This document shows positions 61,840 through 64,000 of a stretch of 64,000 nt of DNA, one piece after another. The stretch is taken from the NCBI RefSeq assembly GCF_024397895.1, contig NZ_CP073346.1:3348001-3412000 (forward strand), written 5' to 3'. Origin of the DNA: Pseudomonas benzenivorans (GTDB taxonomy: Bacteria; Pseudomonadota; Gammaproteobacteria; Pseudomonadales; Pseudomonadaceae). Position numbers and translations under genes: made by a program. The notes below the pieces were generated by a model. It did not search any database. It saw nothing but the letters and a program-made list of their open reading frames with translations, and was not told the origin of the DNA. Each line of letters opens with the position of its first letter. Position 1 is the first letter of the stretch.

Positions 61840-62247
61840 CTATTTCTGCTGCGCCTTGAGCAGGTCGCGGATCTCGCTGAGCAGCTGCTGGTCCTCGGTC
61901 GGCGTCTTGGGCTGCTCCGGCTTGGCTTCCTCCTCGCGCTTGAGCCGGTTGATGGTCCTGACCGCGAGGAAGATGGCGAAGGCGACGATGGTGAAGTCGA
62001 AGACCGTCTGCAGGAACTTGCCGTAGCTCAGGGTGACGGCTTCGGCATCGCCCTGCGCGGCCTGGAGCACGATGGCCAGGTCGGTGAAGTCCACCCCGCC
62101 GATCACCACGCCGAGCGGCGGCATCACCAGGTCGGCGACGAAGGAGGAGACGATCTTGCTGAAGGCGGCGCCGATGATGATGCCCACCGCCATGTCGACC
62201 ACATTACCCTTGACCGCGAACGCCTTGAACTCGCTGAGTATGCTCAT
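61840..62247 (-). CDS. mscL: Large-conductance mechanosensitive channel
   Basis: 135 residues. Two membrane helices: [20 protein letters not shown] (about residues 16-35, the pore helix with Gly/Ala pattern) and [20 protein letters not shown] (about 81-100), with the C-terminal cytoplasmic helix [14 protein letters not shown]. The N-terminal FKAFAVKGN is conserved. It opens under membrane tension and protects from hypo-osmotic shock as a pentamer. Confidence 0.95.
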   Translation of the reverse strand: MSILSEFKAFAVKGNVVDMAVGIIIGAAFSKIVSSFVADLVMPPLGVVIGGVDFTDLAIVLQAAQGDAEAVTLSYGKFLQTVFDFTIVAFAIFLAVRTINRLKREEEAKPEQPKTPTEDQQLLSEIRDLLKAQQK

Positions 62248-62315
62248 GTTTCTACCCGTTGCCGGTTGCTGATGGGCTGAGTCTAGCCGGCGGTCGCGGG
62301 GTTGCCGCTCAGCGA

Positions 62316-62634
62316 TCAGTCGGCGAAGTCGATCTCCGGCAGGGACTCGAAGGCGGGTCTGGCGAACAGCTAGCCCTGCAACAGCTCCCCGTCTCGCGCA
62401 GGGTGTTCAGCTCGCCCTGAGTCTCGATGCCTTGTGCGATGATCCGGATGTCCAGCTTGCGGCACATCTGCAGCGCAGCCTCGATGAGGATCTGCCTTAC
62501 CGAGGCCCCCTCGGCGCCGCGCACCAGGGCTTCATGGGCGAAGACCTGCCGGGTGTTCAGTGGAAGGCCATGCTGATGGCGAAATCCGGCCCCTTGCCGT
62601 CGCAGCAGGCCGAACAGCCTGGATTGCCGATCAT
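62316..62634 (-). pseudogene. EAL-domain phosphodiesterase remnant
   Basis: From ATG 62634 the minus strand reads MIGNPGCSACCDGKGPDFAI then SMAFH and a stop. In another frame it continues as TRQVFAHEALVRGAEGAS, then ILIEAALQMCRKLDIRIIAQ and [15 protein letters not shown]. After a further shift it reads ELLQG, stop, [17 protein letters not shown], stop. These pieces are the start (VFAYEALVRG) and end ([12 protein letters not shown]) of an EAL domain. About 100-150 central residues with the EAL motif itself are missing. At least two frameshifts, one in-frame TAG and an internal deletion make it dead. Confidence 0.78.
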
Positions 62635-62769
62635 GGAAGGCACTTGGGCGATAGAGGCGGACCATGGCAGAACAGTGGCGCCTTGTGACATCGATCGGAC
62701 GCGGCAAGCGGTGCCTTCGGCGCTGAGCTAGGCTGAGGGTAAAACCGCCCCCAACCGGAGGATGCCGCC

Positions 62770-63018
62770 ATGCCATTGCAATATCATCCGCTCAGCCGTG
62801 AGTTCCCGCAGTTTGAAAACGAAATGCGCGCCCTGCTACAGGCTGATGGACATTTCGCCCGGCTGGCCCAGGAGTACGAAGAGCTGGACAAGCGCATCTA
62901 TGAGGTAGAAGACGGCCGGGTCGCCATGGACGAGATGGAGCTGCTGGGTCTCAAGATGCAACGGGTCAGCCTGAAGGACGAAGTCGCGTCGATGCTGAAG
63001 AACGGCTCCGCCAGCTGA
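62770..63018 (+). CDS. DUF465 (YdcH-like) small protein
   Basis: 82 residues. DUF465 pattern: REFPQFENEMRALLQADGHF, ARLAQEYEELDKRIYEVED and LKMQRVSLKDEVASMLKN. Predicted two-helix coiled coil; function unknown. A GGAGG ribosome site precedes the ATG. The hairpin downstream at 63024-63057 may be its terminator. Confidence 0.88.
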   Translation: MPLQYHPLSREFPQFENEMRALLQADGHFARLAQEYEELDKRIYEVEDGRVAMDEMELLGLKMQRVSLKDEVASMLKNGSAS

Positions 63019-63023
63019 CTGGC

Positions 63024-63057
63024 GGCGCGCGGGCAGGGACCGGCTGCCAGGCGCGCC
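63024..63057 (+). terminator. Hairpin after DUF465
   Basis: GGCGCGC (63024-63030) and GCGCGCC (63051-63057) pair, with inner GGCAG/CTGCC also pairing. GTTGTATAG follows. It lies six bases after the DUF465 stop. Confidence 0.5.
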
Positions 63058-63210
63058 GTTGTATAGATCGACTCCTACCTCCGCTCGAGGGTTTTCCTCC
63101 CCGATGCTTTCAAGGCAACTGCCGACCTGCGCCTGCATGAGCGGTGCGCGGGTCGCGGGTTGTTGCTGCGCCAGCCGCCTGGACCGTCCCGTTCGGCCGG
63201 CGCGACAGGC

Positions 63211-63216
63211 TATGAT
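63211..63216 (+). promoter_or_regulatory. Possible -10 box of radA
   Basis: TATGAT 28 bases before the radA start, in the 225-base gap after DUF465. A -35 box is not evident. The rest of the gap shows only the hairpin noted above. Confidence 0.4.
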
Positions 63217-63243
63217 GCGCGCTTTCGTCTTACGGAGTCCGTG

Positions 63244-64000
63244 ATGGCCAAGGCCAAGCGCATGTACGGCTGCACCGAGTGCGGCGCGACCTTTCCCAAG
63301 TGGGCCGGCCAGTGTGGCGAATGCGGCGCCTGGAACACCCTGGTGGAGACCCTGCTGGAGTCCACTGCCAGCACCCCCAGCGGGCGCACCGGCTGGGCCG
63401 GCCAGCAGGCGCAGATCAAGACCCTGGCCGAAGTCAGCGTCGAGGAGATGCCGCGCTTCTCCACCGCCTCGGGCGAGCTGGACCGGGTGCTCGGCGGCGG
63501 CCTGGTGGACGGCTCGGTGGTGTTGATCGGCGGCGATCCCGGCATCGGCAAGTCGACCATCCTGCTGCAGACCCTGTGCAATATCGCCACGCGCTTCCCG
63601 GCGCTCTACGTCACCGGCGAGGAGTCGCAGCAGCAGGTGGCCATGCGCGCACGGCGCCTGGGGCTGCCGGAAGACCGCCTGAAGGTGATGACCGAAACCA
63701 ACATCGAGGCGATCATCGCCACCGCTCGGCTGGAAAAACCCAAGGTGATGGTGATCGATTCGATCCAGACCATCTTCACCGAGCAGCTGCAGTCGGCGCC
63801 GGGCGGCGTCGCCCAGGTGCGCGAGAGTGCGGCGTTGCTGGTGCGCTTCGCCAAGCAGAGCGGCACGGCGATCTTCCTGGTCGGCCACGTGACCAAGGAG
63901 GGCGCCCTGGCCGGTCCGCGGGTGCTCGAGCACATGGTCGACACCGTGCTGTATTTCGAGGGCGAGTCCGACGGCCGCCTGCGCCTGCTGCGCGCGGTGA
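63244..64000 (+). CDS. radA: DNA repair protein RadA (N-terminal part, runs off window)
   Basis: The first 252 residues of about 450 are in the window. Zinc finger CTECGATFPKWAGQCGECG (about residues 10-28), a linker and then a RecA-like ATPase: GGDPGIGKSTILLQTLCN (Walker A, about 98), YVTGEESQQQVAMRARRLGL and MVIDSIQTIF (Walker B). RadA/Sms helps branch migration in homologous recombination. The start ATG 63244 has GGAG upstream. The Lon-like C-terminal domain is not in the window. Confidence 0.95.
   Translation, partial: MAKAKRMYGCTECGATFPKWAGQCGECGAWNTLVETLLESTASTPSGRTGWAGQQAQIKTLAEVSVEEMPRFSTASGELDRVLGGGLVDGSVVLIGGDPGIGKSTILLQTLCNIATRFPALYVTGEESQQQVAMRARRLGLPEDRLKVMTETNIEAIIATARLEKPKVMVIDSIQTIFTEQLQSAPGGVAQVRESAALLVRFAKQSGTAIFLVGHVTKEGALAGPRVLEHMVDTVLYFEGESDGRLRLLRAV

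Overview
The window is a GC-rich (roughly two-thirds G+C), gene-dense stretch of chromosome from a Pseudomonas-type gammaproteobacterium. The evidence is the gene content and order: cioAB cyanide-insensitive oxidase, a dctP/fpr/mscL/radA neighbourhood and a pair of purine deaminases that match, from memory, the PA4616-PA4609 and PA0142-PA0148 regions of P. aeruginosa, plus a TtgR-type operator, CueR-type copper promoters and several Pseudomonas-specific small DUF families. I see no rRNA, tRNA, CRISPR array, prophage or complete insertion sequence. It reads as core and shell chromosome rather than a genomic island.

Layout. 1-8.6 kb: truncated VIT-family gene, CDF metal exporter, lipoprotein, hrpB helicase, periplasmic solute-binding protein, EEP-family phosphohydrolase, CDGSH iron-sulfur protein, short-chain dehydrogenase and a second solute-binding protein. 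8.6-17 kb: YciC-like membrane protein, a dead isochorismatase remnant, an NYN nuclease next to a DEDDh exonuclease, rhlE helicase, HI0933-type flavoprotein, SH3 protein and topB. 17-22.5 kb: histone-deacetylase-family amidohydrolase, then overlapping GNAT and two-domain SagB-type oxidoreductase genes, tesB, HAD hydrolase and PhzF-like protein. 22.6-26.2 kb: copper module (cueR-copA, a secreted hypothetical, copZ) with two recognisable CueR promoters. 26.2-32.6 kb: TtgR-like repressor, operator, RND adaptor and pump without an outer-membrane channel, then a Bcr/CflA MFS exporter.

32.5-42.7 kb: a 55-codon gene, a PAS/GAF membrane sensor lacking an output domain, DUF2790, a zinc-type alcohol dehydrogenase with divergent LysR, a DUF2946-PepSY-PCu(A)C operon probably handling copper, and a solute-binding protein / GGDEF cyclase / solute-binding protein cluster. 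42.8-49.6 kb: adenine deaminase, 8-oxoguanine deaminase, YigZ, RutR-like TetR, an NTT/MFS-like membrane protein, Tat-type aldo/keto reductase and DUF411. 49.7-58.4 kb: DUF4345, trmA, NCS2 purine permease, DJ-1 protein, GST and DoxX opposite a LysR gene, a dead MFS remnant and cioAB with a DUF2474 subunit. 58.4-64 kb: rlmG, orphan dctP, fpr, mscL, a dead EAL gene, DUF465 and the start of radA.

Themes: copper and metal handling recurs (CDF, CopA/CopZ/CueR, PCu(A)C operon, DUF411). Purine salvage/catabolism is represented by two deaminases and an NCS2 permease. Four Bac_3-type solute-binding proteins have no ABC transporter beside them, and two flank a diguanylate cyclase. A three-copy family of about 60-bp double-hairpin repeats lies exactly at gene ends and in two cases supplies the stop codons. 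Three decayed genes (isochorismatase, MFS, EAL phosphodiesterase) show ongoing gene loss. I did not find a convincing wholly new multi-gene system. The best candidates for new biology are the SagB/GNAT pair, the solute-binding-protein/GGDEF cluster, the NYN/DEDDh nuclease pair and the stop-donating repeats.
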